A DNA stretch of 32,733 nt from Betaproteobacteria bacterium (GTDB lineage Bacteria; Pseudomonadota; Gammaproteobacteria; Burkholderiales; Methylophilaceae): assembly GCA_022599515.1 (NCBI GenBank), contig JAHZMC010000005.1:1-32733 (forward strand). The letters run 5' to 3'. Position 1 is the first letter of the stretch; the number at the start of each line of letters is the position of its first letter. Shown piece by piece: positions 1 through 7,635 of the stretch. Below the pieces are notes generated by a model. That model worked only from the letters and a program-made list of their open reading frames with translations, did no database searches and was not told the origin of the DNA. The translations under genes were made by a program, and so were the position numbers.

Positions 1-235
1 GGGGGTAGCCCGACAGCTAGTCACTTTCTTTTGCTTGTCCAAAAGATAAGTAACTAATAAGAAAATTGTTAGTTACTACACCCGCAAGGGGTGTCCCCAA
101 CCTCGCTAGGCGCTATAGCGCCAAGTCGGTTGAGACAGTCCTCGACGAAATCCCCTTGCTTACTTCCGTTGCTCTGCGTGGCTAAAGGGGGCGTAACCCC
201 AATCGAAGACTCACCATTGCATCACTCTGAATATT
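1..235. repeat. Palindrome-rich gene-free block at the left edge
   Basis: No convincing gene is visible here. Three inverted repeats are dense in this stretch. An imperfect pair lies at 19-33 and 40-55 (CTTTTG facing CAAAAG). ACACCC at 78-83 faces GGGTGT at 89-94. GGCGCTATAGCGCC at 109-122 is a perfect 14-nt palindrome. The layout resembles degenerate dispersed intergenic repeats seen in proteobacterial genomes, but I cannot name a family with certainty. The block may continue left of the window. An open frame at 91-330 runs through the palindromes and looks spurious. Confidence 0.45.
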
Positions 236-246
236 CAATAACTCCC

Positions 247-320
247 GTCATTCCCGCGAAAGCGGGAATCCAAATTAATCCTTTAAACTCAAAATGGATT
301 CCCATTTGCATGGGAATGAC
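247..320. repeat. Pair of dRS3-like 20-nt repeats in a larger inverted repeat
   Basis: Two 20-nt palindromes fit the pattern ATTCCC-N8-GGGAAT, at 250-269 and 298-317. They also face each other: GTCATTCCC (247-255) is complementary to GGGAATGAC (312-320), and GGGAATCCA (264-272) to TGGATTCCC (295-303). The whole 74 bp can therefore fold as one long stem or as two small hairpins around a 28-nt centre. The N8-spaced pattern is the published consensus of neisserial dRS3 repeats, and similar units are common between genes in betaproteobacteria. No transposase is nearby. Function is unknown. Confidence 0.7.
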
Positions 321-376
321 GACATTCTAAGTTGGTTTTGACTTACCTCCCTTTGATTACGCTGAGTAGCGCAGAC

Positions 377-404
377 AAAAAAGCCCTCATACTGAGGGCT
401 TTTT
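377..404 (-). terminator. Intrinsic terminator of fklB
   Basis: AGCCCTCA (382-389) and TGAGGGCT (393-400) form an 8-bp stem with a 3-nt loop. The stem is flanked by A-runs on the left and T-runs on the right, so it reads as an intrinsic terminator in both directions. It lies about 26 nt beyond the stop codon of fklB on the minus strand, which makes it the likely end of that transcript. Confidence 0.85.
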
Positions 405-429
405 ATTGCTATCAAATTACTGAATTAAT

Positions 430-1050
430 TTATTCAATACCCAACAATTCAACTTCAAACACCAATGTCGCATTTGGGCCAATCGCTTGACCAGAACCAT
501 TTGGACCATAAGCTAAATCAGATGGAATGGTGAGTTCAAATTTATCGCCAACATTCATTAATTGTAGTGCCTCTGTCCAACCAGCAATCACACCACCAAC
601 TGGGAATACGGCTGGTTCACCGCGATCATAAGAGCTATCGAATGGTGTGCCATCAATTAGTGTGCCTTTGTAATGTACTTTTACAGTATCGCTTTTTGTT
701 GGTTTCTTACCGTCACCTTTAGCGAGTGATTTATATTGCAGACCACTGTCAGTCGTGATGACGCCGTCTTTTTTACTGTTTGCTTCTAGATAAGCTGCGC
801 CTTCTGCGATGTTGGCAGCATGTTTGGCTTTTTGTCTTTCTTCACTTATTTTTTGAATTTCTTCAATCGCGCTTCTTTTATCCGCTTCTGATAGGCGAGG
901 TGCATTGCCCGCAGCCACATCAGCTACCGCCATTGCAAAGGCATTGGTGTCTAATTCGATGCCATCATTTTTTAATTGATGCGCCATATTTTCACCAACA
1001 ATATAACTTAATCGTTGATCTAGGGTTTCTAATTTCACTTCTGTTGTCAT
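430..1050 (-). CDS. fklB: FKBP-type peptidyl-prolyl cis-trans isomerase (FklB/FKBP22-like)
   Basis: This 206-residue protein should catalyse cis-trans isomerisation of proline peptide bonds. Residues about 1-100 are a charged helical segment of the FKBP N-terminal dimerisation type. Residues about 105-206 are the FKBP catalytic domain, with VKVHYKGTLIDGTPFDSS, the VIAGWTEAL pocket motif, and a C-terminal LVFEVELLGIE strand. There is no signal peptide, so a cytoplasmic place is likely, as for E. coli FklB rather than the periplasmic FkpA. The gene stands alone, with a terminator just downstream at 377-404 and a 283-nt spacer to hemD upstream. The ribosome site is a weak purine stretch (AAAGAAAG). 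The family call is firm; the choice of fklB over a paralogue is moderate. Confidence 0.88.
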   Translation of the reverse strand: MTTEVKLETLDQRLSYIVGENMAHQLKNDGIELDTNAFAMAVADVAAGNAPRLSEADKRSAIEEIQKISEERQKAKHAANIAEGAAYLEANSKKDGVITTDSGLQYKSLAKGDGKKPTKSDTVKVHYKGTLIDGTPFDSSYDRGEPAVFPVGGVIAGWTEALQLMNVGDKFELTIPSDLAYGPNGSGQAIGPNATLVFEVELLGIE

Positions 1051-1260
1051 TGATTTCTTTCTTTCGTTGTCTCTGCTTTAGCTAGATATTTGGTTAAAAC
1101 AGAATCATGTTTTTGTTGATTGCAACTGGCTTCTGTTTAGGATGCGACCCCAATGGTTGAGTTTGGGTGAGTCGCTTTGGCTTTAAAGATGCAAGGTTTA
1201 GCGCATGGAAAAATAATAATTGACCGTGCTAACTACTCAACTAATTTGCTATTTTACTAG

Positions 1261-1290
1261 GTATAAGCGCAGGTTTCTAGTTTTGACCAA
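1261..1290 (-). promoter_or_regulatory. Weak sigma-70 promoter candidate ahead of fklB
   Basis: On the minus strand TTGGTC (complement of 1285-1290) precedes TTATAC (complement of 1261-1266) with an 18-nt gap. It would give a leader of about 200 nt before the fklB ATG, which is long, and the match to consensus is only fair. Nothing else gene-like was seen in the 1051-1333 spacer. Confidence 0.25.
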
Positions 1291-1333
1291 TTAATCAAAG
1301 ATGATGATTGGTTAAGGCATCGATATTTTTCGC

Positions 1334-2095
1334 TTACACGTCAGTTAAAATCGCCAGCATCGCTGCATCGCCAGAGGCATTCACAGACTTAACTTTCAAG
1401 CCCATTTTCAGCGGCTGTTCAGCCACTCTGGCATGATTAACACAAATAGTAATTTGCTTTAACCAATCAGATTCACCAGCCATGGCTAACAAATAACGCA
1501 TGGCTTCTGAGCTGGTGACGACGATGGCATGTAGTTTGCCATTGTTATAAGCTTGCTCTAAAACCTGACAGTTGGTTTGTGGATTAACGCGCTGATAGCA
1601 TTCTGCAAATGTGATTTGGGCGCCACGTTCACTCAGCGTGTTCGCCAGCACATCACGCCCGCCGATGCCTCGCACAATCATGACTTTTCCCCCTTGCATA
1701 TTCTGCATGGCTGGTAGTGAGAGTAATGACTCACTATCAAAGCGATCTTGTGGTATTAATACTTCATCAATGCCAAATGCTTGAAGACTCTTTGCCGTTG
1801 TTGGGCCAATAGCGGCAAATTTCAGCTGTTTAGGAATACCTTGTTTAATGAGTCTTGGTAGGCTGTTTTCTACGGCATTGCTGCTGATAAACAAAATCCA
1901 ATCATAGCTATTGATGTCAGCAATCACTTGCTCAAACGCGCTGTAATCATCTAATGCGGTGATTTCAATTAGCGGAAACGCAATCACATTGCCACCTGCA
2001 TTTTGAATCAACTGAGTCAGCTTTTTAGCTTGATTAATCGGACGTGTTATCGCGACACCGATGTTAGCCAGTGCTAATTCTGGCGCAGCGCTCAT
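1334..2095 (-). CDS. hemD: Uroporphyrinogen-III synthase
   Basis: HemD closes and inverts ring D of hydroxymethylbilane to give uroporphyrinogen III, the branch point for haem, sirohaem and cobalamin. The 253-residue protein has the usual two-lobed layout. The N-terminal lobe carries GVAITRPINQAKKL and DWILFISSNAVENSLPRL. The second lobe holds the conserved GIGGRDVLANTLSERGAQI segment followed by ECYQRVNP. HemD is poorly conserved, so order matters: its ATG overlaps the hemC stop as TAATG, which implies translational coupling with the preceding pathway step. The length is normal for a stand-alone HemD, and no HemX fusion follows. Confidence 0.93.
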   Translation of the reverse strand: MSAAPELALANIGVAITRPINQAKKLTQLIQNAGGNVIAFPLIEITALDDYSAFEQVIADINSYDWILFISSNAVENSLPRLIKQGIPKQLKFAAIGPTTAKSLQAFGIDEVLIPQDRFDSESLLSLPAMQNMQGGKVMIVRGIGGRDVLANTLSERGAQITFAECYQRVNPQTNCQVLEQAYNNGKLHAIVVTSSEAMRYLLAMAGESDWLKQITICVNHARVAEQPLKMGLKVKSVNASGDAAMLAILTDV

Positions 2096-3045
2096 TACTT
2101 AACGCCATCCAATTCAGCTAATATTTTATCTGCACCTAGGCTGATAAGTTTATTCGCCAAAGCTTTACCAATGGACTCCGCATCATTTGCATCGCCCGCC
2201 ATTGTTTCACGCAACATTTGCTTGCCATCAACGCTGGCAACAAAGCCAGTAATGGAGATGGTATTTTCTTGCTTGGTCGCATATGCACCTAATGGCACGG
2301 TGCAACTACCAGCCAATGTACGGCTAAAACCACGTTCTGCCTCGACACATTGTTCTGTCTCTGTGTGGTTTAGCGGAGCAAGCACATCAATTAAGTCTGT
2401 TCTATCTGATTTTATTTCAATACCTAAAGCACCTTGTCCCACGGCTGGAATGCTATCATCCGCTGAGATGATATTGCGAATTCTGTCGTTTAACTCTAGA
2501 CGGATTAAACCAGCCGCCGCTAAGATAATGGCAGCGTATTGACCTTCATCTAATTTACGTAAACGCGTTTGCACATTGCCACGTAGCGATTCAATTTTAA
2601 GATGCGGAAAACGCGCTTGAATTTGACTTTGGCGTCGTAAGCTAGACGTGCCAACAATGCTACCCGCTGGTAAATCGGCTAATGAGTCATAATCATTAGA
2701 AACAAAGGCATCATGCGGATTTTCACGCTCAACCGTTGCCACTAGCGCAAAGCCTTCTGGCATATTCATCGGTACATCTTTCATGCTATGCACTGCAAAA
2801 TCTGCACGGCCATCTAATAAAGCATTTTCTAGCTCTTTAATAAATAAACCTTTGCCACCAATGCTGGCCAGTGGTTTATCTAAAATTTGATCACCTGTGG
2901 TGGTCATGCCTAAAATTTGCACATCACATGCAGGATACAAAGATTGCAATCTGGCTTGAATATGTTTGGCTTGCCACATAGCAAGCGCACTTTCGCGCGA
3001 GGCAATGACTAATTTTTTTGGATTGACTACTTGAGTATTGTTCAT
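2095..3045 (-). CDS. hemC: Porphobilinogen deaminase (hydroxymethylbilane synthase)
   Basis: HemC polymerises four porphobilinogen units into hydroxymethylbilane in the cytosol. The 316-residue length is typical. Visible signatures are [13 protein letters not shown] near the N-terminus, HSMKD with the catalytic aspartate at residue 90, [23 protein letters not shown], and [11 protein letters not shown] with Cys248 as the attachment point of the dipyrromethane cofactor. All key residues are present. It is the first gene of a hemC-hemD pair and is divergent from the membrane protein gene at 3179. In pseudomonads hemC also follows algR and argH, and that order is still visible here with one gene inserted. 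Confidence 0.97.
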   Translation of the reverse strand: MNNTQVVNPKKLVIASRESALAMWQAKHIQARLQSLYPACDVQILGMTTTGDQILDKPLASIGGKGLFIKELENALLDGRADFAVHSMKDVPMNMPEGFALVATVERENPHDAFVSNDYDSLADLPAGSIVGTSSLRRQSQIQARFPHLKIESLRGNVQTRLRKLDEGQYAAIILAAAGLIRLELNDRIRNIISADDSIPAVGQGALGIEIKSDRTDLIDVLAPLNHTETEQCVEAERGFSRTLAGSCTVPLGAYATKQENTISITGFVASVDGKQMLRETMAGDANDAESIGKALANKLISLGADKILAELDGVK

Positions 3046-3178
3046 AGGCAGAATTTTAGCATAGGCTTAAGCATATAAAGTGCTATAAGAAATAGTGATT
3101 TTTAAGGTAAGCTATCGCATTACTGAGTGGAAAAGTAGCGATTAAGGCTATGCTCAGGGTTAAATTTAGGAGATTTTT

Positions 3179-3850
3179 ATGCAATATCAATTAGATGTTT
3201 TTCTTGCTTCATTAAATCAATTTTGGGTGCAGGTCGTTAACTTTGTGCCTAAATTACTGGCCGTTATTGTGATTTTATTTTTCGGTTGGATAATCGCAAA
3301 ACTCGTTAGGACAGCACTAAAGCGTATTTTAGAGCTCGTCAAATTTGATAATTTTGCCGAAAAATCTGGCTTAGAAGCATTTATGAACAGTGGCGATGTT
3401 AACGTTACATTAAGTGGCATTATCAGCCAAGTGGTGTATTGGCTAGTCATTATTATGTTCATCATTACGGGTGCCAATATGTTGGGCTTAACCGAAGTTG
3501 CGCAACTGCTACATAATTTAGCTGCTTATTTACCACGCATTATTCTAGCGATTTTGGTCATGATATTTGGTACTTTGTTAGCACGCTTTATTAATCGTTT
3601 GGTGTTTGCCTGGTTGCATAGCATTAAGTTTGAACGGGCTTTATTGGTGAGTACCTCAGTAGAGTACGGTATTCAAATTTTGGCTTTGTTTATCGCTCTA
3701 GAGCAACTGGGCATTGGTGTACAACTGATTAATTCATTGTTTGTTATTGTGTTTGGTGCAATTTTCTTAGCATTGGCTTTAGCGTTTGGTTTAGGCGGTA
3801 GAGACCGCGCTGCCAAAGTGATAGAAGAGTTAAGCAACAAAAACAAATAA
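3179..3850 (+). CDS. MscS-related membrane protein with conserved TM-helix repeats (CmpX-like)
   Basis: This 223-residue protein is almost entirely hydrophobic. About five membrane spans are visible: residues near 20-42, 85-105, 113-137, 160-178 and 183-207. The segments VVNFVPKLLAVIVILFFGW and LAAYLPRIILAILVMIFGT repeat a P-x4-I-x4-I-x3-G pattern. That pattern marks the conserved TM-helix repeat found in small MscS-superfamily proteins such as CmpX. The cytosolic beta domain of full MscS channels is absent, so true channel gating is unproven. AGGAG at 3168-3172 lies six nucleotides before the ATG, a strong ribosome site. It converges with the decayed algR-type gene and shares a hairpin at its 3' end. 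Confidence 0.75.
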   Translation: MQYQLDVFLASLNQFWVQVVNFVPKLLAVIVILFFGWIIAKLVRTALKRILELVKFDNFAEKSGLEAFMNSGDVNVTLSGIISQVVYWLVIIMFIITGANMLGLTEVAQLLHNLAAYLPRIILAILVMIFGTLLARFINRLVFAWLHSIKFERALLVSTSVEYGIQILALFIALEQLGIGVQLINSLFVIVFGAIFLALALAFGLGGRDRAAKVIEELSNKNK

Positions 3851-3868
3851 TTAAGTCTGTATCGGTAA

Positions 3869-3910
3869 CGACAACAGCATTTAACTCTTACGGATTAAAT
3901 GCTGTTGTCG
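3869..3910. terminator. 16-bp perfect hairpin between convergent genes
   Basis: CGACAACAGCATTTAA (3869-3884) pairs perfectly with TTAAATGCTGTTGTCG (3895-3910) around a 10-nt loop. The right arm is the last coding stretch of the algR-like gene, and its stop codon is in the loop/left-arm junction. The hairpin would end both converging transcripts. Neither strand shows a strong T-tract after the stem, so it may act as an RNA end stabiliser or transcription barrier rather than a classical terminator. Confidence 0.6.
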
Positions 3911-4614
3911 GCGACTCACTGCAATGGTTTCTGGCACGTCTTTTAAAATTGCGTGCCATTGCAGGTTTTCGGTATCATCGCCGCGTTTTTCATAACCACT
4001 GATTGCGCGCTGTGCGACTAAGCAATTGCGATGTAAACGAATAAAAATTTCACCAAATTCTGCTTCCAAATGGGTTATCGATTCTTCTAGTAAATACTCT
4101 TTTTCTTTTGTGCGTATCGTCACATATTTAAGTTCTGCACGGCAGTAAATCACTTCTTCAATTGGAATTAACACAATGCTGCCTCTTTCATGAATACTTA
4201 AATGACTGCGCGTTTTTTGCAGTGGTTTCAGTGCTTCCAATGAGGCAGGCGCAATGGCTTTTACTTTTTCGATGGCTGCTTGTAAGCGTTCTAAACGAAT
4301 CGGTTTTAACAAATAATCGATGGCATTTAAATCGAAGGCTTTAATCGCATAAGTATCGTAAGCCGTGGTAAAAAAATATGCGGTTTTGGCGTTAATTTTT
4401 GCGCATGCTCTGCCGCTTCCAAGCCGTCCATCAGCGGCATTCTAATATCGAGTAGCATGACATCAGGCTTTTGCTGTATCGCCAAATCTAGTGCTTCTTT
4501 GCCATTTTTTGCTTCGGCAACCACGCTAACATTCGCAAGATCAGAGAGTAACTCTTTTAAACGATTGCGAGCAGGCGCTTCATCATCGGCGATTAAGATG
4601 GTTAATGAAGACAT
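3881..4614 (-). pseudogene. algR: LytTR-family response regulator (AlgR-like), frameshifted
   Basis: Two pieces in different frames together make a normal AlgR-type regulator. The first (4614 down to 4327) is a receiver domain with IADDEAPARNRL, the phosphoacceptor motif DVMLLDIRMP, and the start of the final receiver helices. It then runs into unrelated residues and stops. The second piece (4312 down to 3881) gives the rest: LLKPIRLERLQAAIEKV, then a LytTR DNA-binding domain with VIYCRAELKYVTIRT and FIRLHRNCLV. Adding one T to the run of seven (A-run 4370-4376 on the plus strand) restores the frame through FFTTAYDTYAIKAFDLNAIDY. The ATG overlaps the kinase stop as TAATG. The lesion could be real, slippage-prone, or a sequencing error; the similarly broken partner favours real decay. 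Confidence 0.85.
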
Positions 4615-5582
4615 TATGGCTTCTCGTATGGCATGCGAATGGTGACCGTATATTGACCATTATTGGTTTGGTGGCGGATAGATGCTTCTAAATCAAAGTG
4701 CAACGCCAATCGCTCTTTAATGTTTTTGAGCGCCATTTTATTACCCATATGATGACTGTTATTAGCCTGGTAAGGGTTGCTAATTTTAATGTGTAACTCA
4801 TTCGCTTTGTGCGTGATAATCACCACAATTTCGCCACCTTCAGCAATGGGCTCAATGCCGTGATAAACCGCATTCTCAAACAATGGTTGCAGGATCAGTG
4901 GCGGCACCAATGCATGATTCGGCAGTTCATCTACTTGCCAGTCAACGCGTAAACGATCTTCCATGCGCAAACTTTCAATATTTAAATACTGTTTACACAA
5001 GGTAATCTCTTGTTCTAGCGGCACTAAATCACGATTCTCTGCCATTAACACTCGAAACAAATCGTAAAGCCGTTTCGGCACGTTTGGGTTGGCTGCGAAT
5101 CAATGAAAGCACGGCATTGATGCTATTAAACAAAAAGTGCGGACGGATACGTGCTTGTAAAGCTTGTAAGCGTGCTTCGGTAATGGCAGGTGAATACGCA
5201 CGTTGGCGCAAGTCAAAATAATAGAGCATGGCCGCAGTGGCACTTAAGCTTAGTAAGACAACGCGATAAGGAGCTGTGGCGTATTCGAGTGAGAGCGATT
5301 GCGAAAATAGCAGAGAAATTAAGGCGGAAATAATGATTTCTACTCCCACAATAATAGCGACGCTTTGCCAATAACTGAGTTTCTTTAACAAAGGATAAAG
5401 CAGATACAGCGCCAAAATACTGGCTGAATCACTGTTGAAAGCATGGTAAAGATAGGTAAAAAATCGCTCAGATGCTGACTAAGTAGAACGGTGGCGACGA
5501 TGCCAAATAGGTTTACACCCACTAAAATGCGCAGCAGAATGCCTAAATTTTGCAAATTGGGTAACTTTGAATTTTTACTCAC
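4614..5582 (-). pseudogene. LytS/AlgZ-type sensor histidine kinase, two frame lesions
   Basis: Three consecutive pieces in changing frames together form an AlgZ/FimS-like kinase. Piece one (5582 to about 5418) and the start of piece two encode membrane spans. Piece two (to about 5066) carries the His_kinase motif ARIRPHFLFNSINAVLSLI with the phosphoacceptor histidine. Piece three holds YDLFRVLM, LCKQYLNIESLRM, and the ATPase N-box ILQPLFENAVYHGI. The first break is repaired by one extra T in the four-T run at 5414-5417. The second, near 5066, joins AETAL to YDLFR. Related kinases have about three more residues there, so about 11 nt appear lost. It sits divergent to argH, as algZ does in pseudomonads. 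Confidence 0.85.
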
Positions 5583-5703
5583 TTTTGCTCGCTTTTACTC
5601 ATAGTGCGTTCTAAGTTAAAATATTTATGAATCTTACCTGTAAGTGTATTATTATTAAACCATTTTTCAACAAACCATAACCAAACATAAAGCTACCCAA
5701 ACC

Positions 5704-7125
5704 GTGTCAGAACAAAATAAAGAAACAACTTCCTCCCTCAATGCGAAATCACAAGCATGGTCAGGGCGTTTTAATGAGCCAGTGGCCGAATTGGTGAAAC
5801 GCTATACCGCTTCTGTGGATTTCGATAAGCGATTAGCTGAATTTGATATTCAAGGCTCAGTCGCCCATGCGCAAATGTTAGCCGCGCAGAACATTATTTC
5901 AGCAGCTGATTTAGCGGCGATTGAAAAGGGTTTGGCCGAAGTGAAGCAAGAGGTGCAAGCGGGCAAGTTTGAATGGTTGTTAGATTTAGAAGATGTGCAT
6001 CTGAATATTGAAAAAGCATTAACCGATAAAATTGGTGATGCAGGTAAGCGCTTACATACTGGCAGAAGTAGAAACGACCAAGTAGCAACGGATATTAGAT
6101 TGTATTTGCGTGCGGTTTGTGATGATGCCATTGCGGCGATTAAAAAGCTGCAAATGAGTTTGTTAGATTTGGCCGAGCAGCATGCCGATACCATCATGCC
6201 AGGCTTTACCCATTTGCAAGTGGCGCAACCAGTGACGTTTGGCCATCATTTGTTGGCGTATTACGAAATGCTAAAACGCGATGCTTCGCGTTTTGCTGAT
6301 TGTAGAAAACGCATCAACCAATTGCCTTTGGGTGCTGCGGCATTAGCGGGAACGAGTTATCCGATTGACCGCGAAATGGTGGCAAAATTATTAGGTTTTG
6401 ATGGTGTTTGTCAAAACTCACTCGATGCTGTTTCTGATCGTGATTTTGCCATCGAATTTACGGCTGCTAGCGCGTTATTAATGACGCATTTATCACGCTT
6501 TTCAGAAGAGCTTATTCTATGGTGTTCACCACGGTTTGCTTTTATTGAAATTGCCGATCGTTTTTGTACTGGTTCTAGCATCATGCCGCAAAAGAAAAAC
6601 CCCGATGTGCCAGAATTGGTGCGCGGTAAAACAGGTCGTGTGAATGGTCATTTGATGGCGCTGCTCACGTTAATGAAAGGTCAACCGCTGGCTTACAATA
6701 AAGATAACCAAGAAGACAAAGAACCGTTATTTGATACAGCCGATACGCTATTAGTTACCTTGGAAATCTACGCCGATATGATGCGCGGCATTACCGTCAA
6801 TAAAGACAATATGCGCCAAGCGGCTTTTGAAGGTTATGCAACGGCAACCGATTTGGCTGATTATTTAGTCAAAAAAGGCATGCCGTTTAGAGATGCACAT
6901 GAAGTCGTCGCATTGGCTGTAAAACAGGCAGTGCAAAAGCAATGTGATTTGTCTGAGTTAAGTTTAGGCGAGTTACAAGTGTTTAGTGAAAGCATTACAG
7001 AAGATGTATTCTCTGTATTGACGTTAGAGGGTTCGGTTGCGAGTCGTAATCATGTTGGCGGTACAGCGCCACAGCAAGTATTAAGAGCAATCGCACGTGC
7101 TAAAGAAACGATTCATTCTCAATAG
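5704..7125 (+). CDS. argH: Argininosuccinate lyase
   Basis: ArgH splits argininosuccinate into arginine and fumarate, the last step of arginine synthesis, as a cytosolic homotetramer. The 473-residue length is normal. TGRSRNDQ at residues 119-126 and the superfamily signature [12 protein letters not shown] starting at residue 290 supply active-site residues, and the [15 protein letters not shown] segment contributes the catalytic histidine. The frame opens with GTG at 5704, and no clear Shine-Dalgarno sequence precedes it, so the exact start is less sure. The first 15 residues are a non-conserved tail before AWSGRF, the usual N-terminal landmark. A secreted LysM-like gene follows after ten nucleotides. 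Confidence 0.97.
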   Translation: MSEQNKETTSSLNAKSQAWSGRFNEPVAELVKRYTASVDFDKRLAEFDIQGSVAHAQMLAAQNIISAADLAAIEKGLAEVKQEVQAGKFEWLLDLEDVHLNIEKALTDKIGDAGKRLHTGRSRNDQVATDIRLYLRAVCDDAIAAIKKLQMSLLDLAEQHADTIMPGFTHLQVAQPVTFGHHLLAYYEMLKRDASRFADCRKRINQLPLGAAALAGTSYPIDREMVAKLLGFDGVCQNSLDAVSDRDFAIEFTAASALLMTHLSRFSEELILWCSPRFAFIEIADRFCTGSSIMPQKKNPDVPELVRGKTGRVNGHLMALLTLMKGQPLAYNKDNQEDKEPLFDTADTLLVTLEIYADMMRGITVNKDNMRQAAFEGYATATDLADYLVKKGMPFRDAHEVVALAVKQAVQKQCDLSELSLGELQVFSESITEDVFSVLTLEGSVASRNHVGGTAPQQVLRAIARAKETIHSQ

Positions 7126-7135
7126 GAGTAATGAA

Positions 7136-7631
7136 ATGCAGTTAAAAGCGGTTAAATGGTCATTATTAATTGTCATCATGTGTTTATTCACCAGCTTATT
7201 GTTTGGTGTCAAACATGCTAATGCGCAAGATACAATGTTGTGGGAAATGCGACCAAATGAAAGTTTGGTCGAGCTAGCGGCAAAGTTTTATCCTAAAAGT
7301 GCCGCTATGCAACGTGTGTTTATCGCCAAAACACAGCAACTCAATCAAGACACGCAAGTGTATGCAAACAGCACCAACTGCAACTAAAATCGTCATTCCA
7401 ACGCTAAAATCATTGTCAGTTAGGGGCGCTGGCGCAAAAAAGTTTAAACGTTCCAAAAAGACAAGCGAAAAGCTTTCGCAAGAGGCGCAACAGCTAGAGG
7501 AGCAGAAGGGTGCTTTAGATATTGAACTTGCAAAGCAGAATGAAAAAATTAAAGCCTTAGAAGATAAAGCAAATGAATTGAAGCAACAGTTAGATCAATC
7601 TAAAAACACACCTGCAGAGAGTAAGTCTTAA
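7136..7631 (+). pseudogene. Secreted LysM/FimV-like coiled-coil protein, frameshifted
   Basis: AGGAG at 7124-7128, overlapping the argH stop, precedes an ATG at 7136. The product begins with a signal peptide (basic start, hydrophobic core, likely cut after HANA). It continues as a LysM-like segment, MLWEMRPNESLVELAAKFY, resembling the peptidoglycan-binding N-terminus of FimV-type proteins. That frame stops at 7387. The next frame continues the fold with ATKIVIPTLKSLSV and ends in a coiled coil of Lys/Glu-rich heptads (about 7470-7610). Dropping one A from the AAA near 7375 joins them as QVYATAPTATKIV. The second half has no start or ribosome site of its own. The family link is by style only; function is unknown. 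Confidence 0.65.
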
Positions 7632-7635
7632 TAGA

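Noticed and set aside
91-330. Open frame of 79 codons at the left edge
   Set aside because: It crosses several palindromes and both dRS3-like units, has no ribosome site and shows no protein-like composition. It is best read as repeat DNA.
5894-6197. Minus-strand open frames inside argH
   Set aside because: They lie opposite strongly conserved ArgH codons, lack ribosome sites and look like shadow frames.
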